Shown: one piece after another, positions 27,385 through 36,626 of the stretch | How positions within the stretch are numbered: position 1 is the stretch's first letter | Layout: every line of letters begins with the position of its first letter | Assembly: GCA_006226495.1 (NCBI GenBank) | Contig: SBGU01000047.1 | Span: 1-64,000, forward strand | Direction: 5' to 3' | From: Alphaproteobacteria bacterium | Lineage (GTDB): Bacteria; Pseudomonadota; Alphaproteobacteria; Sphingomonadales; Kordiimonadaceae | Length of the DNA: 64,000 nt | Notes under the pieces: model-generated | What the model was told of the DNA's origin: nothing | The model's input: only the letters and a program-made list of their open reading frames with translations | Databases searched by the model: none | Program-made: the position numbers and the translations under genes

Positions 27385-29841
27385 ATGCTGATTTTTTTCA
27401 GGACGTTCTTACGACACCTGGGCCAGCACTGGCTGGTGTCGGTTGCCAATCTTTTTGGGCTTTCCGCTTCATTTGCAATGGCTTATGCGGTCGGGGTTCT
27501 TATCCACGATGGCTGGACATCGGATGGCGGCTGGGTTGGCGCCGGCAGGACCTACATCGTCAGCAACGCCTTCATCAATGAGGGCAAGGTTGGCCCGTGG
27601 TCGCCCACGGTACCCGGGCCCATGTATGGCCTGGTGCGCGACAATTTCCCCGAAATCGAGGCCACATTGCGCCTGATCAAGACTGAAGCACGCGGCAGTG
27701 TGGGTGGAAACGGTTTCGATTCCGAAATGATTATCGCCGAAGGCAACCTGCCGGCTATTTTCGACCTGCCCGTTGTCGCGGGTGACCTGGCGACCGCCTA
27801 TGCCACGCCCCATGGCCTGATCATTTCCACGACCGAAGCCGAGCGTCTTTTTGGCGGGCAAGATGCCATCGGGCAGGTGCTGACCCTGCTGCTGGACGGT
27901 CGGACCGAAGATTATGTCGTGCAGGCGGTTATGGCGCCGCTGCCCGCCAACAGCCACCTGCGCTTCGATATGCTGGCCCAACTGATGCCCGCCGATTTTG
28001 CCAGTTCGGGCCATGGCCAGCTTGACAACTGGAACATGTCGGGCTGGGTATCGACCTACGTGCTTCTGAAGCAGGGCACGGGCCTTGCTGCCTTCAGGGA
28101 GAGCTTCCTCAAGCGCCTTGAAACCCTGATCCCGGATTATGACGGCAATACCGCCTACGACCTGGAACCGGTTGAGGGCCTGATGCTGTGGAGCAAGTCG
28201 CCCCACGGCCTGATGCAGGACCCTGTGGAGCGTCAATCGCTGTTCGGGCTTGGGCTGACCGCCGGCATGCTGCTTTTGGCTGCGATGGCCAATCATGTCA
28301 GCCTCAGGGCTTCGATGGCGCTCAGGCGTGTGCGGGAAATGGCAGTACGCCGTGTGCTGGGTGGCACGCGTGGGCGGGTTGCCCTGCGGCTGATGGCAGA
28401 GGAAATCATCCTGGTTGCGCTCGCCATTTTCATCGCGGTGGATGGCGTGCCGCTTCTTGGCGAACGGGTAGGCAATTTTGTCGGCTTCAGCACCAGCCTT
28501 CTGGGCGCCGACCGGCTGCCGGCGCTCTTTGTGCTGGGTGCCATCGGCATGGCGCTGGTGGTTATCAGCTCGCTGTTCCCGATCTGGCGGCTCACTGGGG
28601 CTCGCACGGCAGGGCTGCTCCGGGACGCACAAAGCACAGTCACAAGCCAGAGCGGACGGCTCCGGTTCCTGCTGATCTGTGCGCAGGTTGCGCTTGGCAC
28701 AGGGTTGTCGCTGGCCTGTTTCGGTATCTTCGCCAATGTCCAGTATCTGATGAACATGGACAAAGGCTTTGAGGTGGGTGGCAAACTGCATGTGCGCGGC
28801 GCCGAGGGGGAGGCCTGGGCGGCGGGGCGCGAAAGTTTCGCCTATGACCTGTCCGGCCTCGACGGGGTCGAACGTGTTGCAGCATCCTCGAACATTCCCT
28901 TCATCAACTGGAATGCCCGCATGGGCACGTCGCACCCGCGCACCGGGGCTTATATCGAATTCGAAATGGTGCAGGTCGAGCCCGAGTTTTTTGGCAGCTT
29001 CAACCTGAAGCCGCTTGCGGGCAGGCTCCTGGACCGCAAGTTCGGCATGGACATGGATGTCGGCAATGAAACGCCTGACAGCCCCATGACGCAGAATATC
29101 GTGATCAGCAAGACGGCTGCAGACCAGATCGGTTATGAAAAGCTGGATGATGTGCTGGGGTTCTCGCTGAAATCCGTCACGCGCGGTGAAGGCGGCAAGC
29201 TTGTGAACCTTTCGCTGGTGGTTGTCGGCGTGGTGCCGGATATCAATTTCAAATCCGGCAAGTACCAGAGCACCCCGACCATCTATTCAGGGGACCCCGG
29301 CAGCATGCGCTTCCTGACCCTCGAACTCGGCAAACTGGACCGGCAGGCACTGGTGGATCAGATCCGTAGCAGATGGATGGCCCAGTTTCCCGATCAGCCG
29401 TTTGTCTACAGCTTTGCTGAGGACAATCTGATCAGGGCCTACGGGTCCGAGGAGGAACTGGGGCAACTGTTGCTCATTTGTGCCGTGCTGGCGTCTGTGG
29501 TGATGGTCTCGGGCCTTGCGGCCCTTGCGCGCCACGAGGTGATCACGCGCCGGCGCGAGGTGGCGCTCAGGCGCGTGCTGGGTGCAGGTGGACGCCATAT
29601 CATCCTTTTGATGTTCGGCAGGTTCGGCAGGCCGCTCGTCGTCGGGTTGCTCGTGGGTATTCCGGCAGCCTGGTATTTCCTGGATGACTGGGTTTCAGCC
29701 TACCAGAACCATGTGGTGTTTTCCCTGTGGCACATGCTGCTGTTCGCGGGAGTGGCGTCTGGCTTCTGCCTTGCCCTGTTGTCGGGCGAGGCGCTCAGGG
29801 CCGTGCGCGTGCGCCCGGCCCAGGTGCTGCATCATGAATAG
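27385..29841 (+). CDS. FtsX/MacB-type ABC transporter permease without adjacent ATPase
   Basis: This 818-residue membrane protein has the long MacB-like permease layout with two copies of the FtsX unit. Helix 1 (about 12-38) is followed by a large periplasmic domain, three helices (about 285-400), a second anchor near 425-450 with another periplasmic domain, and three final helices (about 690-810). Conserved permease loops RRVREMAVRRVLGG and TRRREVALRRVLGAGG, which contact the ATPase, occur once in each half. The start ATG follows CAGGGGA. No ABC ATPase gene is adjacent, which is unusual because these are normally encoded as pairs. It may use an ATPase from elsewhere. The substrate is unknown. 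Confidence 0.85.
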   Translation: MLIFFRTFLRHLGQHWLVSVANLFGLSASFAMAYAVGVLIHDGWTSDGGWVGAGRTYIVSNAFINEGKVGPWSPTVPGPMYGLVRDNFPEIEATLRLIKTEARGSVGGNGFDSEMIIAEGNLPAIFDLPVVAGDLATAYATPHGLIISTTEAERLFGGQDAIGQVLTLLLDGRTEDYVVQAVMAPLPANSHLRFDMLAQLMPADFASSGHGQLDNWNMSGWVSTYVLLKQGTGLAAFRESFLKRLETLIPDYDGNTAYDLEPVEGLMLWSKSPHGLMQDPVERQSLFGLGLTAGMLLLAAMANHVSLRASMALRRVREMAVRRVLGGTRGRVALRLMAEEIILVALAIFIAVDGVPLLGERVGNFVGFSTSLLGADRLPALFVLGAIGMALVVISSLFPIWRLTGARTAGLLRDAQSTVTSQSGRLRFLLICAQVALGTGLSLACFGIFANVQYLMNMDKGFEVGGKLHVRGAEGEAWAAGRESFAYDLSGLDGVERVAASSNIPFINWNARMGTSHPRTGAYIEFEMVQVEPEFFGSFNLKPLAGRLLDRKFGMDMDVGNETPDSPMTQNIVISKTAADQIGYEKLDDVLGFSLKSVTRGEGGKLVNLSLVVVGVVPDINFKSGKYQSTPTIYSGDPGSMRFLTLELGKLDRQALVDQIRSRWMAQFPDQPFVYSFAEDNLIRAYGSEEELGQLLLICAVLASVVMVSGLAALARHEVITRRREVALRRVLGAGGRHIILLMFGRFGRPLVVGLLVGIPAAWYFLDDWVSAYQNHVVFSLWHMLLFAGVASGFCLALLSGEALRAVRVRPAQVLHHE

Positions 29842-29844
29842 GCT

Positions 29845-30309
29845 TCAGGGTTTGTAGGGCGCCATGCCCTGGTTCGCGAGCGCGTCTGCGCGCTCGTTGC
29901 CCGGGTCACCCGCATGGCCCTTGACCCATTTCCATTCGATCTCGTGCTTCTTGGCAGCGGCATCCAGCGCCTGCCACAGGTCGGCATTCTTGACCTTTTT
30001 TTTGTCCGAGGTGCGCCAGCCCTGTTTTTTCCAGGCGAAAATCCATTTGGTAATGCCGTCGCGCAGGTAGGTGCTGTCGGTATGCAGATGCACCTTGCAC
30101 GGGCGCCTGAGGGCGTTCAGAGCCTCGATGGCGGCGGTCATTTCCATACGGTTGTTGGTCGTGTTCAACTCGCCGCCGGTCAGTTCCTTCTCAAGGTCGC
30201 CATACAGCAACAGGGCACCCCAGCCGCCGGGGCCCGGGTTGCCGGAACAGGCGCCGTCGGTGTAGATGTCCACAATTTTCGGGTCCTTGATTTCAGGCTT
30301 AGACGACAT
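29845..30309 (-). CDS. rnhA: Ribonuclease HI
   Basis: A 154-residue enzyme that cleaves the RNA strand of RNA:DNA hybrids. The four catalytic acids are visible in order: [40 protein letters not shown] and GNERADALA. The basic handle [16 protein letters not shown] is present, as in E. coli type I. I chose the ATG at 30309 (MSSKPE); an ATG four codons upstream is also open. The start lies inside the 3' end of thrB (11-base overlap), giving an ispH-thrB-rnhA series on one strand. Confidence 0.96.
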   Translation of the reverse strand: MSSKPEIKDPKIVDIYTDGACSGNPGPGGWGALLLYGDLEKELTGGELNTTNNRMEMTAAIEALNALRRPCKVHLHTDSTYLRDGITKWIFAWKKQGWRTSDKKKVKNADLWQALDAAAKKHEIEWKWVKGHAGDPGNERADALANQGMAPYKP

Positions 30310-31258
30310 AGTCAGCGGCATCCCTGACTGACCGGTGGAAGGCCAGCTTTTTCAGATATTCACGCGGGTCCTTGGCGCGCACGACGGCGCCGGGCACCGG
30401 GTTCAGCCAATCATAGAGGCGGGTCAGCAAAAAGCGCAGGGCGGCACCGCGGCACAGGATGGGCAGGGCCTCGATTTCGGCGGCCGACAGGCTTTTGGCG
30501 GCGTCATACATTTCGGTCAGGCGTTTGGCCTTTGCGGGCACAAACGTGTGGCTGCTGTCGAAACACCAGCTATTGATGCAGACGGCAATGTCGTAGGCCA
30601 GCATGTCGGTGCAGGCGAAATAGAAGTCGATCACGCCGGTGATCCTGTTGCCGGTGAACAGGATATTGTCCGGGAACAGGTCGGCATGGATGGTACCGGT
30701 GGGCAGGCCCTTGGGCCAGCGTGCTTCCAGGAAGGCGATCTCGTCGCGAATGACGGCGGCCAGTCCCGCTTCCACCTCATCGGCGCGGGCTTCGGTCGCC
30801 GCAGCCAGTTTTTTCCAGCCTTCCAGCGACAGGTCGTTTGCGCGCCTTTCGCCAAAGGCCTCGCCGATGCGGTGCATGTCCGCCAGCACGGCGCCCAGGG
30901 ACGCACACTGGTCGGCAGACGGATGGTCGACGCTGACCCCGCTCAGGAAACTGATCAGGCAGGCGGGGCGGCCCGCCAGTTCCTGCAGCGCCTCGCCCTT
31001 GCGGTCATGGATCGGCAGGGGCGCCGGCATGCCGCCTTCGGCCAGCACGTCCATCAGGTTCAGGAAATAGGGCAGGTCGGCCGGGTTCGCCCGCTTTTCA
31101 TAAAGGGTGAGGATGAACCGCCCCCCGGTGGTTTCCAGCAGATAATTGGAGTTTTCCACACCCTCGGCGATGCCCTTGAAACTGATGGCGGTGCCGACAT
31201 CATAGCGGTCCAGGAAGGCATTCAGCGTGGTGTCGTCCACATGGGTATAGACCGCCAT
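30299..31258 (-). CDS. thrB: Homoserine kinase (ThrB, aminoglycoside-phosphotransferase-like type)
   Basis: This 319-residue kinase phosphorylates homoserine, the step before threonine synthase. It belongs to the type with an aminoglycoside-phosphotransferase fold found in alphaproteobacteria and pseudomonads, not the GHMP type of E. coli. It shows [20 protein letters not shown] at the start, [12 protein letters not shown] for nucleotide binding, and the catalytic loop [13 protein letters not shown] with GVIDFYFA after it. Its ATG overlaps the ispH stop by one base (TGATG). The neighbourhood ispH-thrB-rnhA is the usual alphaproteobacterial order. Confidence 0.95.
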   Translation of the reverse strand: MAVYTHVDDTTLNAFLDRYDVGTAISFKGIAEGVENSNYLLETTGGRFILTLYEKRANPADLPYFLNLMDVLAEGGMPAPLPIHDRKGEALQELAGRPACLISFLSGVSVDHPSADQCASLGAVLADMHRIGEAFGERRANDLSLEGWKKLAAATEARADEVEAGLAAVIRDEIAFLEARWPKGLPTGTIHADLFPDNILFTGNRITGVIDFYFACTDMLAYDIAVCINSWCFDSSHTFVPAKAKRLTEMYDAAKSLSAAEIEALPILCRGAALRFLLTRLYDWLNPVPGAVVRAKDPREYLKKLAFHRSVRDAADYVV

Positions 31259-32214
31259 CAGGCAACATCCTTCAGGATCGGCGGTACCTTGAAGATGACA
31301 TCTTCCTCGGCCGTGGTGACCACCTCGAGCGTCGCGTCATAATGGTCGCGGATCGCTTCGATCACTTCCTCGACCAGGATTTCGGGCGCGCTGGCACCGG
31401 CGGTGATGCCGACCGTCTTCGCGCCTTCGATCCAGTCCCAGTCCAGACAGGTGGCGCGCTGCACCAGCCGTGCCGCACAGCCGGATTTTTCGGCGACTTC
31501 CACCAGGCGGCGGCTGTTCGAGCTGTTGGGCGCGCCGATCACGATCATGCGGTCGCATTCGGTTGCGATCGCCTTCACTGCCGATTGCCGGTTGGTGGTG
31601 GCGTAACAGATGTCTTCCTTCTTCGGTGTGATCATCGACGGGAACCGTCGCTCGAGCGTGGCCACGATATCCGCCGTGTCGTCAACCGACAGGGTCGTCT
31701 GGGTCACGAAGGACAGATGTTCCGGGTCGGCCGGGTTCAGGGCTTCGGCGTCCTCGACCGTTTCGATCAGGGTCATCGAGCCTTCGGCGACCTGACCCAT
31801 GGTGCCGATCACTTCCGGGTGGCCGGCATGGCCGATCATCAGGATATGGCGACCGGCTTCCTGGTGGCGTTCGACCTGCCGGTGCACTTTCGACACCAGG
31901 GGGCAGGTGGCATCCACATAGATCATCTTGCGGCTTTCAGCTTCGGCCGGTACCGATTTGGGCACGCCATGTGCAGAAAACACCACGGGTGCGTCGCCCG
32001 GCACCTCGTCCAGCTCGTCGACGAACACGGCGCCTTTGGCCTCCAGGCTTTCAACCACATAACGGTTGTGCACGATCTCGTGCCGCACATAAACGGGGGC
32101 GCCGAATTTCTTGATCGCCAGTTCGACAATCTTGATCGCGCGGTCGACCCCGGCGCAAAAACCGCGGGGGTTGGCAAGCAGGATACGCAAGCGCGCGCGC
32201 TCGGATGACACCAT
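31258..32214 (-). CDS. ispH: 4-hydroxy-3-methylbut-2-enyl diphosphate reductase
   Basis: This 318-residue iron-sulfur enzyme carries out the last step of the MEP isoprenoid pathway, making IPP and DMAPP. Cluster cysteines lie in [24 protein letters not shown] and the later SGCAARL region. The catalytic glutamate motif is in [11 protein letters not shown], and SNSRRLVE is the substrate loop. The ATG at 32214 has GGAGG eight bases upstream, so I rejected a start seven codons earlier. It is the first gene of the ispH-thrB-rnhA series. Confidence 0.97.
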   Translation of the reverse strand: MVSSERARLRILLANPRGFCAGVDRAIKIVELAIKKFGAPVYVRHEIVHNRYVVESLEAKGAVFVDELDEVPGDAPVVFSAHGVPKSVPAEAESRKMIYVDATCPLVSKVHRQVERHQEAGRHILMIGHAGHPEVIGTMGQVAEGSMTLIETVEDAEALNPADPEHLSFVTQTTLSVDDTADIVATLERRFPSMITPKKEDICYATTNRQSAVKAIATECDRMIVIGAPNSSNSRRLVEVAEKSGCAARLVQRATCLDWDWIEGAKTVGITAGASAPEILVEEVIEAIRDHYDATLEVVTTAEEDVIFKVPPILKDVA

Positions 32215-32439
32215 GGTCGAAGCCTCCAAAATCATTCAGCCCTCTAGCTACCCTTCGCGCACGCGGGGGTCAAGCGCGGGCATGGGGCAAGTGCCTTACT
32301 TTTGTCATGCTTGAAGCCTAGGCAGGCAGGGGGGAGAAGGCGGCGACATGGCCGCTTGCGCTTCCGGAACGTTATACTTATGATCGCCCCGCTTGCCGGC
32401 CCGTTTTGCCGGCGCGATCCGGTTTGTGAAAGGGGTTTT

Positions 32440-32946
32440 ATGTCCGTTCGTATTGTGCTGCTGGCGCTTGTTTCCCTGGCTGTCGCGGCCTGTTCCAGAA
32501 ACCCGCTTGAAGTTGTCGTGTCCAACTGCCCCGCCGTTGCGGTGGTGGGCGATGCCGGCACCCTGACCCGCTTTCGCGGCGACGGCCGCACCACCGACGA
32601 TGTCGCCTTCACGGCCTCGATCATGAATGTGCAGTCCAGTTGTGTCGAAGACGTCAATGTTGTCTCCAGTGTTTCCTTCGATATCGGCGGTCAGGCTGGC
32701 CGTGCGCTGGCGAGCCGTGAAGTGACCTTGCCCTATTTTGTAGTGGTCCTGAAGGACAACAGCCGCATCGTTTCCAAGAAACAGTATGATGTGACCCTGC
32801 GCTTCGACAGCAACGGTTTTGCGCGTGCGAGCCAAAGCCTCGAACAGGTGATCCCGACCATCGAACAGGCGCGCCGCTATAACTACGAAGTGCTGATCGG
32901 CTTCCAGCTCTCGCCCGAGGATGTGGCTTACAATATGGAACGCTAG
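32440..32946 (+). CDS. Putative lipoprotein of unknown function
   Basis: A 168-residue exported protein. The N-terminus MSVRIVLLALVSLAVAACS ends in a lipobox (VAAC), so it should be lipidated at the following cysteine. The rest is a beta-rich domain with two further cysteines (SNCPAV and QSSCVEDVNVVSSVSFDIG), probably a disulfide. It ends with an amphipathic helix and the strand YNYEVLIGFQLS. The ATG at 32440 follows AGGGG. I do not recognise the family. A strong terminator follows, so it is a single-gene unit. Confidence 0.75.
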   Translation: MSVRIVLLALVSLAVAACSRNPLEVVVSNCPAVAVVGDAGTLTRFRGDGRTTDDVAFTASIMNVQSSCVEDVNVVSSVSFDIGGQAGRALASREVTLPYFVVVLKDNSRIVSKKQYDVTLRFDSNGFARASQSLEQVIPTIEQARRYNYEVLIGFQLSPEDVAYNMER

Positions 32947-32971
32947 GGCGCCCGACAGCCCGAAGAATTCG

Positions 32972-33008
32972 AAACCCCGGCCCCTGATGGTGCCGGGGTT
33001 TTTGTTTG
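32972..33008 (+). terminator. Rho-independent terminator after the lipoprotein gene
   Basis: AAACCCCGGC (32972-32981) and GCCGGGGTTT (32992-33001) form a perfect 10-bp stem, followed by TTTGTTTG. Confidence 0.88.
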
Positions 33009-33100
33009 TACGGCACAGGCAGCTTGCGAAACAGTTTGCAGCATGGCTGGCGCACGCTATCGTGCCCTGATCCCCCCGCCTGAGGGACTGGAGCGGCCTT

Positions 33101-34354
33101 ATGTCGTCTGAAGCGCTGATTTTGTGTGTGTTTGCCGTCACCTATGTGGGCATGGCACTGGGCCGCATTCCGGGCCTGCGGCTTGACCGGGCAGGCATCG
33201 CGCTGGTGGGGCTTGCCGTGCTCCTGGTCAGTGGTGCTGTTCCTTCAGAAGCCCTTGGCCCCATGGTCGACCTGCCGACCCTTATTTTGCTTTTTGCCCT
33301 GATGATCCTGTCCGCGCAGTTCGCCGCCGCGGGTTTCTACGACTATTGCGCGGGCCGCCTCGCGTGCGCAGCCCTGAGCCCGCGCCAGCTTCTGGCGACG
33401 GTCATCCTGGTCAGCGGCCTCCTGTCTGCGCTTCTCGTGAACGATGTTGTGGTGTTTGCCATCACGCCACTCCTGTGCAGTGGCCTTTCAGCCCGCGGCT
33501 ATGATGTCAGGCCCTACCTGCTTGGCCTGGCGGCCGGCAGCAACGCAGGGTCCGCAGCAACCCTGGTCGGCAACCCGCAGAATATCCTGATCGGGCAGTT
33601 GGGTGGGCTGGATTTCTGGTCGTTTCTCGCAATCTGTTCGTTGCCCGCCCTGCTGGCGCTTCTGGTTGCCTATGTCACGATCTCTGCCGTCTGGCGGCGC
33701 CAGTTGGACACCCCTGCAAGGCCCGTGGCGGATTTGGCCGCTGCGACCGGACCTGCGGCTGTGTCGTTCGACCGCGCCAAGCTGGTCAAGGGCCTTGCAG
33801 GGGTGTGCCTGCTGCTGATCCTTTTTGCGACACCGCTGCCGCGTGAATTGTCCGCCCTTCTTGTTGCGGGCCTGATGCTGCTGAGCCGGCGCCTGCCAAG
33901 CGGCAGCTTTTTTGGTGCGGTTGACTGGCCCTTGCTGCTGCTGTTTGCCAGCCTGTTTGTGATAACCGGCGCATTTTCCACGCTCGGGTTCGACAGTATT
34001 GCGGTTTCCTGGGCGACGCAGCATGGACTGCTGCCGGACCGAGCCTTGACCCTTGGTCCCCTTGCACTTGTTGTCAGCAATACGATTGGCAACGTGCCGG
34101 GCGTGGTTCTGATAACGACGGCATGGCCGGATGCGTCCGCCGGTGTGCTTGTTGCCCTTGCGCTTATGTCCACACTGGCGGGTAATTTCCTGATTGTGGG
34201 CAGCCTTGCGAACCTGATTGTTGCAGAACGGGCCTCAGCAGCGGGATTCCGCCTCGGCTTCCGCGACTTCGCCCGCGCGGGCATTCCGATGACCCTTGTT
34301 TCAATGGGCCTGGCTGCCGTCTGGCTTTGGGTGATTGGCATCTTGCCGCTTTAA
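33101..34354 (+). CDS. Ion transporter-superfamily membrane protein (ArsB/CitM/SLC13-like)
   Basis: This 417-residue protein has about eleven hydrophobic helices. Two inverted-repeat signatures of the ion-transporter superfamily are visible: LSALLVNDVVVFAITPLL near residues 105-122, and VVSNTIGNVPGVVLI near 325-340. GLAAGSNAGSAATLVGNPQNILIGQ, near 145-168, is the classic anion-binding loop (S/T..GNPQN) of ArsB, NhaD and CitM relatives. The substrate could be arsenite, citrate or another anion; no operon partner decides. The ATG at 33101 has GGAG seven bases upstream. The gene ends 25 bases before a terminator that once belonged to the tRNA-Pro locus on the other strand. Confidence 0.86.
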   Translation: MSSEALILCVFAVTYVGMALGRIPGLRLDRAGIALVGLAVLLVSGAVPSEALGPMVDLPTLILLFALMILSAQFAAAGFYDYCAGRLACAALSPRQLLATVILVSGLLSALLVNDVVVFAITPLLCSGLSARGYDVRPYLLGLAAGSNAGSAATLVGNPQNILIGQLGGLDFWSFLAICSLPALLALLVAYVTISAVWRRQLDTPARPVADLAAATGPAAVSFDRAKLVKGLAGVCLLLILFATPLPRELSALLVAGLMLLSRRLPSGSFFGAVDWPLLLLFASLFVITGAFSTLGFDSIAVSWATQHGLLPDRALTLGPLALVVSNTIGNVPGVVLITTAWPDASAGVLVALALMSTLAGNFLIVGSLANLIVAERASAAGFRLGFRDFARAGIPMTLVSMGLAAVWLWVIGILPL

Positions 34355-34378
34355 GCGGCAATGGCCCGCAAAAGCAAA

Positions 34379-34404
34379 AGGCCGCCCGGGTGGGCGGCCT
34401 TTTT
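34379..34404. terminator. Bidirectional terminator beside the displaced tRNA-Pro 3' end
   Basis: AGGCCGCCC and GGGCGGCCT arms are flanked by AAAA on the left and TTTTT on the right, so it can stop both strands. On the minus strand it follows the tRNA-Pro 3'-end remnant in the same arrangement as the terminator at the intact tRNA (36591-36620). Confidence 0.85.
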
Positions 34405-34406
34405 AT

Positions 34407-34424
34407 TGGTCGGGGAAAGCGGAT
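34407..34424 (-). repeat. Attachment-site remnant: displaced 3' end of tRNA-Pro
   Basis: TGGTCGGGGAAAGCGGAT matches the first 18 bases of the intact tRNA-Pro gene (36627-36644) at 17 positions, including the encoded CCA end. The mismatch is C to A at position 14. On the minus strand it reads as the tRNA 3' end followed by a terminator. This is the pattern left when an integrase inserts an element into a tRNA 3' end. Confidence 0.8.
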
Positions 34425-34549
34425 ACCGGCCTATCGCAATGTATTGCAATGGGTCGCATCTCATTGCGCATTCTCAATTTAAGAAATTGATATATTTGCT
34501 TTTTTTGTCGGATGGTGTCGCATGTCATTGCACCACAGCGCATTCAGAA

Positions 34550-34570
34550 AGTGGTGCGAAAGTGGTGCGA
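34550..34570. repeat. AGTGGTGCGA repeats, left side of the OLD gene
   Basis: Two direct copies of AGTGGTGCGA at 34550-34559 and 34561-34570, with an inverted relative (TGCACCAC) at 34529-34536. Two more direct copies lie on the other side of the OLD gene. They resemble arm-type recombinase sites or phage-element iterons. Confidence 0.7.
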
Positions 34571-34639
34571 TTTTACGGCGCTTTCGAACTCGTCACATTA
34601 GTGTAGAATAATCTTGGGGGTTGTTTGGGATGGGGTGAC

Positions 34640-36442
34640 ATGCGGCTTACAAGAATTTGTATTAAGAACTTTCGGTCTATCCGCGACCTACGAGATATGA
34701 GGATTGAAAATCTTCAAGGCATCGTTGGTGAAAACAACGCGGGTAAATCAAACGTATTGCGGGCCATAGAATGCTTTCTTTCTAGCGGTGCAGGCGGAGT
34801 AATTTATAGCGATTTCAATGACCCTGGTTCGCCTATCGAAATAGAAGCTGAGTTTGGCGACCTCTCGGATCAAGAGAAGAAGAATCTGCGGACCTATCTA
34901 ATTGGGGATCGATTGATCCTACAAAAGAAAATCCAAGCCTCTATCGATGAGCGTAGTTCCAAAACTAAAATAGAATCCGAATATCATGGTTATCGCGCAG
35001 AGCCCGTGGACTGGTGGCTGTCAGTTGAAAAAGTGCCCGTGGAAACCAAAACCAGCAGGCCAGATTGGGAGAAGGTCGCAAGAGAATACGGGCTGATCGG
35101 CTGGGTGCGGGGTGATGACGGAAAGGTAACCAAAGCAAGCTACGCGAAGGGCTTGGTTCGATACCTAGCTGAAACAGATGGCATTCAGTACGATGAGCCT
35201 CAATTGGGTGACACGCAGGCATTGGGGCTTCAACAGAATCTTTTGTCCAATTTGCCAGAATTTTTCTTGCTGCCGGCAATTACTGATTATTCGGATGAAA
35301 TCAGTAAACGGTCAAATTCTACGGTGTTTAGACGTCTGATGTCTGACTTAGCTGATAGAATCATGCGAACTGATCCTCGCTACATTGAAATCGAGCAGAC
35401 GCTGGAGAAGCTAAGAGCGTTGTTGAACCCGAGCGTAGGCGAAGAAGGGCAACAACGTATTGAGGCCTTAGCTGGCGTTGAAATGCAGCTTCATGTACGC
35501 CTCAAACAGTTGATGCCAGATATCGATGGGGTCGAGCTTGAAATTGCAATTGATGAGCCTGCAGAACTTTTTTCCAAGGGTGTCTCAATAAAAATCGATG
35601 ATGGAACACCTACCGATGTGCTCGCAAAAGGGCATGGGACACAGAGAAGCATCGTATTTGCGTTGCTGCAGATGCTGATTGACTCGGGTAGTGCCAGTCG
35701 GGTGGGACGGTCAATCATGCTGGCAGTTGAAGAGCCTGAACTGTATATACATCCTCACTCCCAGAGAATGATTTATGGCGTGCTGAGAGACTTTGCGACG
35801 GTCAAAGATGACCAGCCAGAAGCCCAACCAAAAGGCCAGGTCATATACACGACGCATTCGCCAGCTTTTATCGATATTGGCAATTACGAAAAGGTTGCAA
35901 TCGTCCGGAAAAACAAAGCGGACGGAACGATGGCGTACCAATGTCCGCTTGGTGCGTTAGAGAGTGGCGATGAGCGCAAGGATTTCAAACTGCTCACGAG
36001 CTTTAGCATTAAGCACAACGAACTTTTCTTTGCTCGCGATTGTCTGATTGTTGAAGGCCCTGAAGACGAGATCGCAATAGTGGCAACAGCACGAGAACTT
36101 GGAAGGTTCTCTGAATTGCCTGACGAAATAGGGCTGTCAATCGTTGTTACATACGCGAAGGGCGACATCCCGAAATTCCAGAAAGTGCTCAATGCCTTCG
36201 GTATGAAATACGGAGTGCTACTTGAGCTTGACAACAAAGGGCGTGATCACAAGCAAACTGCGCCAATTCTCGATCTACTTAACGGAAATCGGATCGCAGA
36301 AATAGAATCCAAGCTGGAGACTATTCTTGCCGTTGGTCGTCATTTCGATGACGTTCCTCACGCTAAAAGGTTCTTTTCCGATCCTGAAAATATCAATGAT
36401 GAGATACGAGGTATTGTCGAAACGTTGTTGCCTGCGCGGTAG
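34640..36442 (+). CDS. OLD-family ATPase with C-terminal TOPRIM nuclease domain
   Basis: This 600-residue protein is the only gene of a small AT-rich island. The N-terminal SMC/RecF-like ATPase opens LTRICIKNFRSIRDLRDM, with Walker A GENNAGKS (residues 30-37) and Walker B MLAVEEPELYIHPHS (about 359-373) followed by the H-loop region VIYTTHSPAFI. The TOPRIM domain has LIVEGPEDEIAI (about 467-478), and the second acidic motif appears as LELDNKGRD (about 526). OLD proteins are DNA nucleases that restrict phages. With no UvrD-like helicase next to it, this is a class 1-type solo OLD, not a GajAB/Gabija pair. I chose ATG 34640 after GGGG; TTG 34625 is an alternative. Confidence 0.9.
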   Translation: MRLTRICIKNFRSIRDLRDMRIENLQGIVGENNAGKSNVLRAIECFLSSGAGGVIYSDFNDPGSPIEIEAEFGDLSDQEKKNLRTYLIGDRLILQKKIQASIDERSSKTKIESEYHGYRAEPVDWWLSVEKVPVETKTSRPDWEKVAREYGLIGWVRGDDGKVTKASYAKGLVRYLAETDGIQYDEPQLGDTQALGLQQNLLSNLPEFFLLPAITDYSDEISKRSNSTVFRRLMSDLADRIMRTDPRYIEIEQTLEKLRALLNPSVGEEGQQRIEALAGVEMQLHVRLKQLMPDIDGVELEIAIDEPAELFSKGVSIKIDDGTPTDVLAKGHGTQRSIVFALLQMLIDSGSASRVGRSIMLAVEEPELYIHPHSQRMIYGVLRDFATVKDDQPEAQPKGQVIYTTHSPAFIDIGNYEKVAIVRKNKADGTMAYQCPLGALESGDERKDFKLLTSFSIKHNELFFARDCLIVEGPEDEIAIVATARELGRFSELPDEIGLSIVVTYAKGDIPKFQKVLNAFGMKYGVLLELDNKGRDHKQTAPILDLLNGNRIAEIESKLETILAVGRHFDDVPHAKRFFSDPENINDEIRGIVETLLPAR

Positions 36443-36471
36443 CGTGGAATTGGGTGGCAGTAACCTCAAAA

Positions 36472-36547
36472 AGTGGTGCGATTTATATTTGCTATCATAT
36501 TGAAATAAAGAAGATTATCGAAATTTTCGATTGAAAAAGTGGTGCGA
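36472..36547. repeat. AGTGGTGCGA repeats, right side of the OLD gene
   Basis: Exact copies at 36472-36481 and 36538-36547, the second followed by a partial TGGTGCG at 36552-36558. They have the same orientation and sequence as the pair at 34550-34570. Confidence 0.7.
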
Positions 36548-36590
36548 TTTCTGGTGCGTTTTTTCGGAGAGTATCGCTAAGCCGTTGTAA

Positions 36591-36620
36591 GAAAAGAAGA
36601 AGCCGCCCCAGAGGGCGGCT
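36591..36620 (-). terminator. Terminator of the tRNA-Pro gene (minus strand)
   Basis: AGCCGCCC and GGGCGGCT form the stem around CAGA. On the minus strand the hairpin is followed by TCTTCTTTTC. It lies 6 bases past the CCA end of tRNA-Pro. Confidence 0.8.
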
Positions 36621-36626
36621 TCATGA

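Noticed and set aside
34355-34639. Possible small gene left of the OLD gene
   Set aside because: The open stretch has no ribosome site and is covered by the attachment remnant, terminator and AGTGGTGCGA repeats.
36443-36626. Integrase fragment right of the OLD gene
   Set aside because: Only repeats and the tRNA terminator are present; no reading frame of integrase type survives.
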